Source: CAVQDV01 sp963711375 (GTDB lineage: Bacteria > Pseudomonadota > Gammaproteobacteria > Coxiellales > Coxiellaceae). Taken from it: DNA of 64,000 nt. Where the stretch lies: assembly GCA_963711375.1 (NCBI GenBank), contig CAVQDV010000005.1:2728001-2792000 (forward strand), given 5' to 3'. Position numbers and translations under genes: made by a program. The notes beneath the pieces are model-generated. The model was not told the DNA's origin. It did not search any database and was given only the letters and a program-made list of their open reading frames with translations. Positions 16,370 through 26,869 of this stretch are shown piece after piece. How positions within the stretch are numbered: the first letter of the stretch is position 1; the number at the start of each line of letters is the position of its first letter.

Positions 16370-18262
16370 TTAAAAGGACAGGGAAGAAAATTCAGAGAAA
16401 TCCTGGTCATCAAAATCTTCAAGAGAGCTTTCAGATAGCTTACGTTTTTTCTCATCCTCTTCCTCTAATAGTAGCTCCTGGTCTTCCACTCGCTCACGCT
16501 TACCCGAAGCCGGTTTTTTAAGTAGCCTATTTTTCTGTCTTAGCTCCTCAATTTGGCGGTTTTTTTTATTTGATTCGCTTATAAGGCTCACTAAAGCTAA
16601 ATGTCTTAATGATAAAAACTCTGAAGTATCGTAAACATTATTTTTTGCATCCACTGAATTTTCAGTTACATTTGCCTCACAATGAATTTCTGAAATTTTG
16701 TCAATTCTGCTTTTTAAGACTGTCATTTGAACCTGTATTTTATTCAGGACGTTTATTTTATTGAGTTGCACCATAAATTCAGGATTGATCACGTCCGGTT
16801 TCTCATTTCCTACCGCCACACCTAAGGCACTAGAAAATAAATTGAGCGCATCACGCAATTCCGGGTTAGAAGTATAAAGCTCAGCTTGTAATAATAGGTT
16901 AATCGTGTTCCAAACGTCCGTATTAATAAACACCTCTTCATCATTCGTAAAAATGCAAATAATCGTCCTATAAATTGTAAAAATGGTTTCATCACTTTGA
17001 TCTTGCTTGATGTTCAAATTTTCAAAATTATCATAAAAAGAGTCGAAATTTAGAGGCTTCACTTCAACAAGAAATTTAAAATTGATAATATAAAACCTTA
17101 ATAATCGATAAAAGATTTTTTTTACGATCCCCCAGTTATCATCGATAAGGCGTGCTTCAATCGCTCGATGGCTAACTAGCATTAAAGATTCAAAGCTATT
17201 TTCCAGAATAACTAAATCTGCTTCGGATTTTGTGGGGATTTGTTTACAAAGTAAAATCGCTTCTTCGAAGCCTTCAATGGCCTCTTCCCAGCGCCCCAAT
17301 TTTCTACATTTATTTCCATGAGCAACAAGTTGAAGCTCACGCCCAAGAAAATTAAGCTCATTTTCTATCGACCCATTTCCCTCCCCATTAAAGTGACGTC
17401 TCAGATCATCAACTTCAGAATTCCAACGAGCCCATTTACTAAAGAAACTGTTCACTTTACTTTCATATTCTTTAAGTGCTTCAGAAAAAGACCCGAAATT
17501 TTCGGATATATGTTCCAATAAATTCTTGATCTCATGAAAGTGCTTCTTAGCTTCTAGGGGATAGTTATTTTCTTTATAAAATCCAGCTAATTTAATTCGA
17601 CACCGAGCCTCCCCTTCTAAATCCTCATAGTACTTTTTCGAAATTTGACTATATACCGCCAGTGCACTAAGGTAATGTTCAATTATGTCCAATACCTCCA
17701 TTTCCTCCATACAAGCGGTAAAACCCATCTGATAATTAGCCATTTCACGATAATCTTCGTCGGTCCACTGCTTTGGGTCAAGATTCTGAATCGACTTAAT
17801 AGCCTTCATATAAGCCCCAGGGACCTCTGCATCTCGATCAACTTCAGGGTAAGCACGACCGAGCTCAGCCCACCACTTAGCCATTTCTCTGCACTTTTGA
17901 GCTTCATTATTTTGAAAGTTATTTTCGCCAATCTCTTTAAAGATAGCATTTACAGAGTCTAGAACACCAGTCGCCTTCTCCTCTTCGCCGATGTCAAAGT
18001 AGGAAAAAGCAACATTACCAAAAAAAAGAATTAAGTCATGCAAATTAGGATCAGAGTTTTGCCCAATCTCTTCAAATAAATCAATGGCCTCCTTGTAGAT
18101 TTCTACTGCTTCAGAGGTAGATCCCTCGTATAAATAACTCTCGCCCAAATTAAATTTATCTGAACACGACTTATACCATTGGCTTTCAGAATTAGATAAC
18201 TCTGGGCTCTCAGAAGAATAGGACTCCTCAAGCCCAGAAGACTCTGAGTTTCCAGGTCTCAT
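16370..18262 (-). CDS. large TPR-like family protein (paralog B)
   Basis: 630 residues. The N-terminus is Ser/Glu-rich. From about residue 35 there are degenerate TPR-type helical pairs (AVEIYKEAIDLFEEIG, EEAIEGFEEAILLCKQ). The family core follows: NWGIVKKIFYRLLRFYIINF, then TIFTIYRTIICIF, then DALNLFSSALG. The C-terminus has KRERV...KKRKLSESS and ends in an acidic-then-hydrophobic tail. It starts only 10 bases after the sucD stop with no terminator between, so it is probably on the TCA transcript. TPR proteins bind other proteins; the partner is unknown. Confidence 0.7.
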   Translation of the reverse strand: MRPGNSESSGLEESYSSESPELSNSESQWYKSCSDKFNLGESYLYEGSTSEAVEIYKEAIDLFEEIGQNSDPNLHDLILFFGNVAFSYFDIGEEEKATGVLDSVNAIFKEIGENNFQNNEAQKCREMAKWWAELGRAYPEVDRDAEVPGAYMKAIKSIQNLDPKQWTDEDYREMANYQMGFTACMEEMEVLDIIEHYLSALAVYSQISKKYYEDLEGEARCRIKLAGFYKENNYPLEAKKHFHEIKNLLEHISENFGSFSEALKEYESKVNSFFSKWARWNSEVDDLRRHFNGEGNGSIENELNFLGRELQLVAHGNKCRKLGRWEEAIEGFEEAILLCKQIPTKSEADLVILENSFESLMLVSHRAIEARLIDDNWGIVKKIFYRLLRFYIINFKFLVEVKPLNFDSFYDNFENLNIKQDQSDETIFTIYRTIICIFTNDEEVFINTDVWNTINLLLQAELYTSNPELRDALNLFSSALGVAVGNEKPDVINPEFMVQLNKINVLNKIQVQMTVLKSRIDKISEIHCEANVTENSVDAKNNVYDTSEFLSLRHLALVSLISESNKKNRQIEELRQKNRLLKKPASGKRERVEDQELLLEEEDEKKRKLSESSLEDFDDQDFSEFSSLSF

Positions 18263-18272
18263 GCTCGGAATC

Positions 18273-19144
18273 CTATTTTAAAGCTTCGGCTATGGCCTTG
18301 CCCATTTCCGCTGGGGAGCGAACGGTGCGTACGCCGGCCGATTCTAGGGCTTTGAATTTTTCAGCTGCCGTGCCTTTTCCGCCCGCGATAATCGCGCCTG
18401 CGTGGCCCATTCGTTTACCGGAAGGAGCTGTTACACCGGCGATATAAGAAACCACTGGTTTTGTCACATGGGATTTAATAAATTCTGCTGCTTCTTCTTC
18501 TGCGGAGCCACCAATTTCGCCGACCATGATGATGCCTTCGGTTTGAGGATCTTTTTGAAAAAGCGCTAAAATATCGATAAAATTCGAGCCGGGGATCGGG
18601 TCGCCACCAATTCCAACACAAGTACTTTGGCCAAATCCGATTTGCGTCGTTTGATTAACGGCTTCATAGGTTAAGGTTCCAGAACGAGAAACAATACCGA
18701 TTTTTCCTTTTTGATGAATGTGTCCTGGCATAATTCCAATTTTGCATTCACCAGGTGTAATAACGCCTGGGCAATTGGGGCCAATTAAACGCGATTTTTT
18801 GCCTTGTAAATAGGCTTTAACTTGCAGCATATCCAAAACGGGAATGCCTTCTGTAATACAGATCACTAATTCAATTCCTGCATCTATCGCTTCAATAATC
18901 GAGTCTTTGCAAAAAGGCGCAGGAACATAAATCACGCTGGCTGTGGCGCCTGTTTTATTCACCGCTTCGTGAACACTGTCAAATACTGGTAAATCTAGAT
19001 GTGCATGGTGCCGCCTTTTCCAGGGGTTACGCCACCCACCATTTTTGTGCCATATTCTATCGCTTGTTCAGAATGAAAAGTGCCTTGTTTTCCGGTGAAA
19101 CCCTGGCAAATTACTTTAGTATCTTTATTAATTAATATACTCAT
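18273..19144 (-). CDS. sucD: succinyl-CoA synthetase alpha subunit, frameshifted near the N-terminus
   Basis: SucD forms the nucleotide- and CoA-binding alpha subunit that makes succinate and ATP/GTP from succinyl-CoA. ATG at 19144 follows the sucC stop directly. The N-terminus (MSILINKDTKVICQGFTG, then GVTPGKGGTMH) is normal. A TAG at about 19000 then interrupts the frame, and LPVFDSVHEAVNKTGATASV continues in another frame to the end, including phospho-His GHAGAI. The span is 872 bases, one short of a whole number of codons, so one missing base is the simplest reading. An ORF starting at 18962 covers only the later part. Confidence 0.85.
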
Positions 19145-20322
19145 TTACGCGCCCGCCTTCTTTGCTTTAACCTGTGTCACAATTTGTTTTGCTGCATCGG
19201 CAAAACCCTTCGCTGCAATAATATTCAGCCCGCTTCTGCGAGTTTTTTCGCGCCTAATTCCGCATTATTGCCTTCTAAACGCACAACAACAGGAACGTTG
19301 ACACCCACTTCTGAAACCGCACTAATAATACCGTCTGCAATTAAATCACAGCGAACAATGCCACCAAAAATATTCACTAAAATGCCTTTTACATTTTTAT
19401 CGGAAACAATAATTTTAAAGGCTTCTGTAACCCGTTCACGGGTAGCGCCGCCACCCACATCTAAAAAATTCGCAGGATTTCCGCCTTCTAATTTAATTAA
19501 ATCCATGGTCGCCATCGCAAGACCCGCACCATTGACCATACAACCAATATCGCCATCTAAAGCAATATAATTTAATTGCCATTGTTGGGCACGTGTTTCA
19601 CGTTCATCTTCTTGAGAAGTGTCGCGCATTTCGCGGATTTCGGATTGACGATAAAGCGCATTGTCGTCGATGTTAAATTTTCCATCTAAACAGACTAATT
19701 TCCCCTGTTTGGTCACAACCAAAGGATTAATTTCCAACAAACTTAAATCGCATTCTACAAACAATTTATATAAATTTTGTAAAATCGCGGTGAATTCGCG
19801 CATCTGATTTTCTGCTAATTTCAAGCCAAAAAATAATTCTCGGCATTGAAAGGGTTGAAGACCCACTAGCGGATCTACGATCACTTTTAGAATTTTTTCA
19901 GGCGTTTCTTCGGCAACTTTTTCAATTTCCACACCACCCTCGGTTGAGGCCATGAAAACCACACGAGAAGTAGCACGATCAATGACGGCACCTAGATATA
20001 ATTCACGCTCAATATCAGAAGGTTCTTCAATTAAAATTTGATTAATTGGTTGCCCATGTTCGTCCGTTTGAAAGGTGACAAGATGTTTGCCTAATAAGCT
20101 TTTTACCGCATCAAACACAGCATCTTTATCTGAAACTATTTTTACACCGCCTGCTTTTCCTCTACCACCAGCATGCACTTGGGCTTTAACCACCCAGCGG
20201 CTGCCGCCTAATTTATTCGCAGCTTCTACAGCGCTATCCGCATCCCAGACCACTTCACCACCGGGCACTGGAACGTCATATTCTCTTAAGATTTTTTTTG
20301 CTTGATACTCATGTAAATTCAT
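19145..20322 (-). CDS. sucC: succinyl-CoA synthetase beta subunit, frameshifted near the C-terminus
   Basis: SucC is the ATP-grasp beta subunit. The N-terminus MNLHEYQAKKILREY, the VKAQVHAGGRGKAGGVK loop, LEINPL and NIFGGIVRCD are present. After GAKKLAEAG the frame hits TGA near 19228. Shifting frame restores the usual end (GLNIIAAKGFADAAKQIV) to a TAA at 19147-19145 that abuts the sucD ATG. The total span is 1178 bases, one short of whole codons. Restoring one A in the GCAGAAGCGGG stretch would give a 392-residue protein. Nothing else in the gene is broken. Confidence 0.88.
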
Positions 20323-20352
20323 TTCTAATTTTTCTCACTGTTATTTAATAAG

Positions 20353-21531
20353 TTACACACCCAACAACAAACGTGCGGGATCTTCGACCAATTCCTTAAT
20401 AGTCTTTAAAAAACTCACAGATTCACGGCCATCAATGACTCGATGATCGTAAGAAAGCGCTACATACATAATCGGGCGAGCGACAATTTGGCCATTTTCG
20501 ACCACTGCACGTTCCACAATATTATGCATGCCTAAAATAGCGGTTTGTGGCGGATTAATAATGGGAGTCGATAGCATCGATCCAAAAACACCACCATTAG
20601 TAATGGTAAAGGTACCACCAGTCATTTCTTCCATCGATAATTTTCCATCGCGTGCTTTTACGGCATACTCTTTAATGTGTTTTTCAATGTCGGCTACGCT
20701 TAATAAATCAGCATCGCGAACAATGGGCACCACCAAGCCACGAGGGCTAGCCACTGCAATGCCGATATCATAAAAATTATGATAAATTAAATCCGTACCA
20801 TCAATCGAGGCATTCACTGCGGGAAAACGTTTTAAGGCTTCAACAGCCGCTTTCGTGAAAAATGACATAAATCCAAGACGCACACCAAAGGCTTTTTCAA
20901 ATTCATCTTTATATTTATTTCGTAAATCCATCACCGGTTTCATATTAATTTCATTAAATGTCGTTAATAAGGCGGCTTCATGCTGCGCCTGAACTAATCG
21001 TTCAGCAATTCGTGCGCGTAATCGCGACATTGGCACGCGTTGCTCCTCACGTGCACCCATGGGTGCCGGTGCTGCTTTTCCAGCTGGGGCCGCTGTTTTT
21101 CCCTGTAAATATTGGTCCACATCGTCCTTCGTCACTCTTCCTGCTTTTCCACTTCCAGAAATTTTGCTGACATCAATTTCTTTTTCAGAAACGGCACGAC
21201 GCACTGCAGGGCTTAAATCAAGTGCTTCGGCCGCTTTTGATGCAGGCGCTGGAGGAACCGCAGGTGTAGCAGTAGCGGCTGGCGCCGCTACTTCGCCTTC
21301 ACGAATAATCGCTAAAACAGCGCCAGCCTGAACAGTGCTGCCTTCAGCAATAATAATTTTTTCAATCACACCCGAAGAAGGCGCTGGAACTTCTAGCATC
21401 ACTTTATCGGTTTCAAGATCCACCAGATTCTCGTCACGCGAAATACTATCCCCCACATTTTTATACCATTTTGCAATCGTGGCATCCGTTACGGATTCGG
21501 GCAAAGTGGGAACTTTAATTTCAATTGTCAT
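20353..21531 (-). CDS. sucB: 2-oxoglutarate dehydrogenase E2, dihydrolipoyl succinyltransferase
   Basis: 392 residues. The N-terminal lipoyl domain has the lipoylated Lys in ETDKVMLEV (near residue 43). An Ala/Pro linker follows, then a peripheral subunit-binding domain around LSPAVRRAVSEKEID, and the catalytic domain with the final SYDHRVIDGRES motif. It transfers succinyl groups to CoA in the 2-oxoglutarate dehydrogenase complex. It lies 18 bases after sucA and 30 bases before sucC on the same strand. Confidence 0.96.
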   Translation of the reverse strand: MTIEIKVPTLPESVTDATIAKWYKNVGDSISRDENLVDLETDKVMLEVPAPSSGVIEKIIIAEGSTVQAGAVLAIIREGEVAAPAATATPAVPPAPASKAAEALDLSPAVRRAVSEKEIDVSKISGSGKAGRVTKDDVDQYLQGKTAAPAGKAAPAPMGAREEQRVPMSRLRARIAERLVQAQHEAALLTTFNEINMKPVMDLRNKYKDEFEKAFGVRLGFMSFFTKAAVEALKRFPAVNASIDGTDLIYHNFYDIGIAVASPRGLVVPIVRDADLLSVADIEKHIKEYAVKARDGKLSMEEMTGGTFTITNGGVFGSMLSTPIINPPQTAILGMHNIVERAVVENGQIVARPIMYVALSYDHRVIDGRESVSFLKTIKELVEDPARLLLGV

Positions 21532-21549
21532 TTTTTATTTACCTTTTCT

Positions 21550-24339
21550 CTAGAGTAATGCTTGATCGAGTGTTTCCTGCTGCAATTTTTTAAATAATTG
21601 CCCATAGCCAGGAGCGGGTGAGGACATCGGTGCGCTTCCCGCATAACGAATTTCTTTTCCATGCGGTAAACACCGCTTTAAACGATGCCAGGTTGAAAAC
21701 CAAGCACCTTGATTTTGCGGCTCTTCCTGACACCACACAAAATTATCGGCAAAGGCGTATTTTTCCAATTCGGCTCGCAGTCTATCGTGAGGAAAGGGAT
21801 AAAGCTGCTCGATTCGAATGATCGCTGTATCCGACTTATCCATCGTTCGACGTTGCGTTAATAATTCGTAGTAAATTTTTCCGCTGCACAGCACAACTCT
21901 TTTTACTTTCTTAGGATCTATGTCATCAATCTCGGGAATAATCAGCTGAAATTCGCCCTTCGATAATTCATCCAAAGTCGAAGTCGCTAATTTATGCCGC
22001 AATAAACTTTTCGGTGACATCACAATTAGCGGGAGACGCACAGGACGGATCATTTGTCGACGTAATACATGGAAAATTTGCGCCGGTGTGGTTGGAACCA
22101 CAACTTGCATATTATCTTGTGCACACAGCTGTAAAAATCGTTCTAAACGTGCAGAAGAATGTTCTGGACCTTGGCCCTCACAGCCATGCGGTAACAAAAA
22201 TACCAAGCTCGATAAACGGTTCCATTTTTGCCAAGCAGAACTGACAAATTGATCAAAAATCACTTGACCGCCATTCGCAAAATCACCAAATTGCGCTTCC
22301 CATAACACCAATACTTTTGGATCGGCTGTTGAATAGCCATATTCAAAACCCATTGGGCCGGCTTCCGATAATAATGAATCGTAAATTTGAACTGGCGATT
22401 GATGTTCGTCTAAAAATTCGAGGGGAGAATAATCGGCCCCGGTTTTTTGATCAAAATACGCAGAATGTCGATGAAAAAAAGTTCCACGACGACAATCTTC
22501 TCCCGATAATCGCACGGGATATCCTTCCATCGCCAAGGTGGCATAGGCTAAATTTTCAGCAAAACCCCAGTCCATGGGCAGAGCGTCTTGCGCCATTTTT
22601 TCTCGCGATTCCAAGATTTTTTTAACATTCGGCTGCAACACAAAATCGCTCGGAACGGTCGCTATTTTCTTGCCTAAGGCCATTAATTTTTCTTTGGAAA
22701 CCGAAGTATCCGCCGGCTCTTGCCAAGAAGTATTAATGTAGGGAGACCATTCTTGCGTTCGGGCTTTAGACAAACCGTCGCTTAAAACTTCCACCACGCC
22801 TTGTCCCGCGTCTAAAAAGGAGCGATAATCATCACTCATTTTTTTAACTTCATCGGCCGTTACTATTTTTTCTTGAATTAATTTTTCGGCATAAATTTGC
22901 TTCGGCGTTAAATGCTTATCAATAATTTGATACATAAGCGGTTGGGTAGCGCGCGGTTCATCCACTTCTTGATGACCATGACGGCGATAACCCACTAAAT
23001 CAATCACAATATCCTTGTGGAATTTCATGCGATAATCCAGGGCCAGGGAAACGCAGCGAACTACCGCTTCGGGATCATCAGCATTCACGTGAAAAATTGG
23101 CGCATCAATCATTTTTGCAATGTCGGTACAATAATGGGAAGAACGAGCATCTCGAGGATCACTCGTTGTAAAACCCACTTGATTATTCGCAACAATGTGT
23201 ATAACTCCGCCGATATAATAGGCTCGCGTTTGCGACATTGCCAAGGTTTCCATCACAATACCTTGCCCGGCAAATGAAGCATCACCATGAATAACAACGC
23301 CCACGCAATAATCAATTTTCCCATTCTGTTGATCACGTTCTTGACGAGCGCGAACAGAGCCCATCATCACTGCATCAATAAACTCTAAATGAGAAGGATT
23401 AAAAGCGAGCGCTAAATGGATTCTGCCCGCCGGAGTTTTAACATCGCTTGAAAACCCCTTGTGATATTTCACATCGCCAGAGGTTAGGCCATAATCTTTT
23501 GTTCCTTCAAATTCTTGGCATAATTCAGCGGGACTTTGACCTAGTAAATTTAATAGCACATTTAATCGACCTCGATGCGCCATGCCAATGACCAGCTCGG
23601 AAATGCCTTCACTACTTGCACGAATAGCTAATTGATCAAGCATAGGAATTAAACTGTCACAGCCTTCAATAGAAAATCGTTTTTGGCCCTTATATTTCGT
23701 ATCTAAAAATTTTTCTAAGCCATCGGCAGCCACTAATTTATCTAAAATTCTTTTTTTGGTCGAGACGTCAAAGCGGATGGCCTCTGAGCTGTGTTCCACT
23801 TGAACTCGTAACCATTCACGCTCTTCCTCATTGGCCACTAAACTGTATTCTACACCCACACTGCTGCAATAAATGCGCTGTAATTTGGAATAAATAGCCG
23901 CAACGGTATCAACTGGCGTATTTAATAAACTGCGGGTTTTTACTTTTTCATTTAAATCCTGGCTTGATAAACCATGATATTCCAGTGTTAAACGGCGATC
24001 AGGGGTAATATCGGAACCCAGTGGATTTATTTTTGCATTTAAATGGCCAAAACGTCGAAAAGCGCTCAGTAATGCATCTACTTTTTCTTGCACGAGGGCT
24101 TCACTTCCAACAGAACCTGCCACTAATTTTGGTCCACGCGCCAAAGCCAAGAATTTTTCACGAATTTCTTGATGAGAATAATCATGAGGCTTGCCTTCAT
24201 TGATAGACGTAAAATAATTTCGCCAGTGATCGTCTACCGACTGCGGATCTTGCAAAAACGCTTCATAAAGCTCTTCAACATAGGCCGCATTTCCGCCAGA
24301 TAAATAGCTAGAAGTTTCAAATTGTTTATATGTGCTCAT
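21550..24339 (-). CDS. sucA: 2-oxoglutarate dehydrogenase E1
   Basis: 929 residues, normal for the thiamine-diphosphate E1 of the 2-oxoglutarate dehydrogenase complex. The N-terminal E2-binding segment (SSYLSGGNAAYVEELYEAFLQ) is followed by GMAHRGRLNVL, GDASFAGQG in the ThDP site, RRHGHQEVDEP, and the C-terminal LPHGCEGQGPEHSSAR block. It decarboxylates 2-oxoglutarate and passes the succinyl group to SucB. It sits 24 bases after sdhB. Confidence 0.96.
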   Translation of the reverse strand: MSTYKQFETSSYLSGGNAAYVEELYEAFLQDPQSVDDHWRNYFTSINEGKPHDYSHQEIREKFLALARGPKLVAGSVGSEALVQEKVDALLSAFRRFGHLNAKINPLGSDITPDRRLTLEYHGLSSQDLNEKVKTRSLLNTPVDTVAAIYSKLQRIYCSSVGVEYSLVANEEEREWLRVQVEHSSEAIRFDVSTKKRILDKLVAADGLEKFLDTKYKGQKRFSIEGCDSLIPMLDQLAIRASSEGISELVIGMAHRGRLNVLLNLLGQSPAELCQEFEGTKDYGLTSGDVKYHKGFSSDVKTPAGRIHLALAFNPSHLEFIDAVMMGSVRARQERDQQNGKIDYCVGVVIHGDASFAGQGIVMETLAMSQTRAYYIGGVIHIVANNQVGFTTSDPRDARSSHYCTDIAKMIDAPIFHVNADDPEAVVRCVSLALDYRMKFHKDIVIDLVGYRRHGHQEVDEPRATQPLMYQIIDKHLTPKQIYAEKLIQEKIVTADEVKKMSDDYRSFLDAGQGVVEVLSDGLSKARTQEWSPYINTSWQEPADTSVSKEKLMALGKKIATVPSDFVLQPNVKKILESREKMAQDALPMDWGFAENLAYATLAMEGYPVRLSGEDCRRGTFFHRHSAYFDQKTGADYSPLEFLDEHQSPVQIYDSLLSEAGPMGFEYGYSTADPKVLVLWEAQFGDFANGGQVIFDQFVSSAWQKWNRLSSLVFLLPHGCEGQGPEHSSARLERFLQLCAQDNMQVVVPTTPAQIFHVLRRQMIRPVRLPLIVMSPKSLLRHKLATSTLDELSKGEFQLIIPEIDDIDPKKVKRVVLCSGKIYYELLTQRRTMDKSDTAIIRIEQLYPFPHDRLRAELEKYAFADNFVWCQEEPQNQGAWFSTWHRLKRCLPHGKEIRYAGSAPMSSPAPGYGQLFKKLQQETLDQALL

Positions 24340-24363
24340 TTTTTTTATTCTAAATTAAGGGGT

Positions 24364-25083
24364 TTAATCTTCTTTTAACATTTCCGTTCGAATTTCTCGT
24401 ATCGCCTGCGTTGGATTTAAATGCTTAGGACACACGGTCACACAATTCATAATAGTGCGACAGCGAAATAGGCTAAAGGGATCCTTCATATCATCCAGAC
24501 GCGCATTTTTTTCCGTATCGCGACTATCGGCAATAAATCGATAGCTGTTGAGCAAACCCGCTGGACCAATAAATTTTTCGGGATTCCACCAATAGGAGGG
24601 ACATGAAGCGGTGCAACAACCGCATAAAATACATTCATACAAACCATCTAATTTGGCACGCTCTTCGGGAGATTGTAAGCGTTCTTTTTCTGGCACGGGA
24701 TCGGTATTTTGTAAAAAGGGTTTAACTTTTTCGTATTGCTTAAAAAATTGGTCCATGTCGACAATTAAATCTCGAATGACTGGAAAGCCTGGCAATGGGC
24801 GCAAAACCACTCGGTCAGGAAGATCTTTTAATTGTGTAATACAAGCTAGACCATTAGTGCCATTAATATTCATCCCATCAGAACCACACACGCCTTCACG
24901 GCAAGAACGGCGATAGCCCAAGGTGGAATCTTGTTCTTCGCGAATGGTCTCAATGGCATTTAACAGCATTTTACCAGGGAGTTTTTCAATGTCTAATTGA
25001 TATTCTTTTGTGTAGGGTTTCTGATCCGTTTCGGGATTATAGCGATACACCGAAAATGTCATTACTCTAGATTTTGCCGTCAT
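24364..25083 (-). CDS. sdhB: succinate dehydrogenase iron-sulfur subunit
   Basis: 239 residues from the ATG at 25083, which has GAGG eight bases upstream. The open frame runs 20 codons further upstream into sdhA without such a site. Cluster ligands are all visible: CREGVCGSDG...C for [2Fe-2S], CILCGCCTASCP and CRTIMNCVTVCPK for the other two clusters. It carries electrons from SdhA flavin to quinone in the inner membrane. Confidence 0.96.
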   Translation of the reverse strand: MTAKSRVMTFSVYRYNPETDQKPYTKEYQLDIEKLPGKMLLNAIETIREEQDSTLGYRRSCREGVCGSDGMNINGTNGLACITQLKDLPDRVVLRPLPGFPVIRDLIVDMDQFFKQYEKVKPFLQNTDPVPEKERLQSPEERAKLDGLYECILCGCCTASCPSYWWNPEKFIGPAGLLNSYRFIADSRDTEKNARLDDMKDPFSLFRCRTIMNCVTVCPKHLNPTQAIREIRTEMLKED

Positions 25084-25102
25084 TTTCTTTTCCTCTCTTC
25101 GA

Positions 25103-26869
25103 TCAGTGCGAACGTTCTTGCAAGGGAATCGCTTCGGTTTCATTCGGTTTCATATTCACAGGACGAAATTTCACATTTCCATCCGGAAAATAAACGGTAT
25201 GTTTAAGCCAATTTTTGTCATCCCGTTCGGTAAAATCATAGCGGGAATGCGCACCCCGGCTTTCCGTGCGATTATCGGCAGATGCCGCCGTAGCAATGGC
25301 TGTTACCATTAAATTATCGAGCTCCAACATTTCTACTCGTGTCGTATTAAAAACGTGACTTTTATCGCTTAATTTCGCGCGAGATAAGCGTTCACTGAGA
25401 ACCGCTAATTTTTGGAAACCTTCGGACATATGTTTTCCATCCCGAAATACGCCAAAACTATTTTGCATAACTTCTTTCATTTCGTATCGAATTTCATAAG
25501 GGTTTTCTGTGTTAGAGGGCTCTTCCCAACGATGATAATGCGAAAGCGCACGATCTAATTCACCGGCATCTTCATCGCGATGATCGAGATAAGTACTTAA
25601 GGCCTCTTCTAAAAATAATCCAACCGCTCGCCCAAATACCACTAAATCCAGCAAGGAATTTGTGCCTAAACGATTCGCACCATGCACGGAAACACAGGCG
25701 CATTCGCCGGCGGCAAATAATCCTTCTACGACTTGGTCTTTGCCATTTTTATCTACTGTTAGCACCTGTCCGTGGTAATTCGTTGGAATTCCACCCATTT
25801 GATAATGGCAGGTTGGCACAACGGGAATAGGATCTTTAGCGGGATCAATATTCACGAAGGTTCGTGAAAGCTCTAAAATTCCCGGTAAACGCTGATGAAT
25901 CACGGCCTCACCTAAATGATCTAATTTTAATAAGACATGATCTTTATTTGGGCCTGCACCACGTCCTGCTAAAATTTCCATGATCGATGAACGTGAAACC
26001 ACATCACGACAATCTAAATCTTTTAAATGCGGCGAATAACGTTCCATGAAACGCTCGCCATCGCCATTTAATAAATAACCACCCTCACCTCGAACGCCTT
26101 CTGTAATTAAACAGCCCACGCCATAAATTCCCGTGGGATGAAATTGCCAAAATTCCATGTCTTGAAGAGGTAAACCAGCACGCAACGCTAAACCTAAGCC
26201 ATCGCCCGTATTATTTAAGGCATTGGTGGTGGATTGATAAATTCGACCCGCACCGCCCGTCGCTAAAACAGTAGCACGTGCTTTAAAATACACGAGCTCC
26301 CCCGTTTCCATGCACATCGCCACAACACCGGAAATTCCGCCATTATTACTGCGTACTAAATCGATAGCAAACCATTCATTATAAAAATGCGATTTTGCTT
26401 CCACATTTTTTTGATAAAGCGTATGCAACATTGCATGACCCGTTCTATCCGCGGCTGCACAGGAGCGCCTGGCCGGCTCACCGCCAAAATTCGTGGTATG
26501 ACCACCAAAGGGTCGTTGATAGATTTTACCGCTATCTAAGCGTGAAAAGGGAAGACCCATGTGTTCTAATTCGATTACGGAAGCTGGAGCATGCTTACAC
26601 ATATATTCGATGGCATCTTGATCACCTAAAAAGTCGCCACCCATCACCGTGTCGAACATGTGCCATTCCCATTTATCTTCGGTTACATTTCCTAAGGCCG
26701 CCGCGATACCACCCTGTGCGGAAACGGTGTGTGAGCGGGTGGGAAATACTTTTGAAATCACGGCCACTTTTTTATTGGATTGCGCCAATTGCAATGAAGC
26801 GCGCATCCCAGCACCGCCAGCGCCAACTATGACGGCATCAAATTCTTCTTTTCGAATATTATTGATCAT
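25103..26869 (-). CDS. sdhA: succinate dehydrogenase flavoprotein subunit
   Basis: 588 residues from ATG 26869, which overlaps the sdhD stop by 4 bases. A longer frame with 40 extra codons lies inside sdhD and is rejected. Features are the FAD-binding VIVGAGGAGMRAS loop, the FAD-linked His in RSHTVSAQGG, the HPTG and substrate-site RGEGGYL blocks, and LGTNSLLDLVVFGR. It oxidises succinate to fumarate. Confidence 0.97.
   Translation of the reverse strand: MINNIRKEEFDAVIVGAGGAGMRASLQLAQSNKKVAVISKVFPTRSHTVSAQGGIAAALGNVTEDKWEWHMFDTVMGGDFLGDQDAIEYMCKHAPASVIELEHMGLPFSRLDSGKIYQRPFGGHTTNFGGEPARRSCAAADRTGHAMLHTLYQKNVEAKSHFYNEWFAIDLVRSNNGGISGVVAMCMETGELVYFKARATVLATGGAGRIYQSTTNALNNTGDGLGLALRAGLPLQDMEFWQFHPTGIYGVGCLITEGVRGEGGYLLNGDGERFMERYSPHLKDLDCRDVVSRSSIMEILAGRGAGPNKDHVLLKLDHLGEAVIHQRLPGILELSRTFVNIDPAKDPIPVVPTCHYQMGGIPTNYHGQVLTVDKNGKDQVVEGLFAAGECACVSVHGANRLGTNSLLDLVVFGRAVGLFLEEALSTYLDHRDEDAGELDRALSHYHRWEEPSNTENPYEIRYEMKEVMQNSFGVFRDGKHMSEGFQKLAVLSERLSRAKLSDKSHVFNTTRVEMLELDNLMVTAIATAASADNRTESRGAHSRYDFTERDDKNWLKHTVYFPDGNVKFRPVNMKPNETEAIPLQERSH

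Noticed and set aside
18273..18962. sucD as a complete 229-residue gene starting at 18962
   Set aside because: It lacks the conserved N-terminal CoA-binding part, which is encoded just upstream in another frame down to ATG 19144. The gene is frameshifted, not short.
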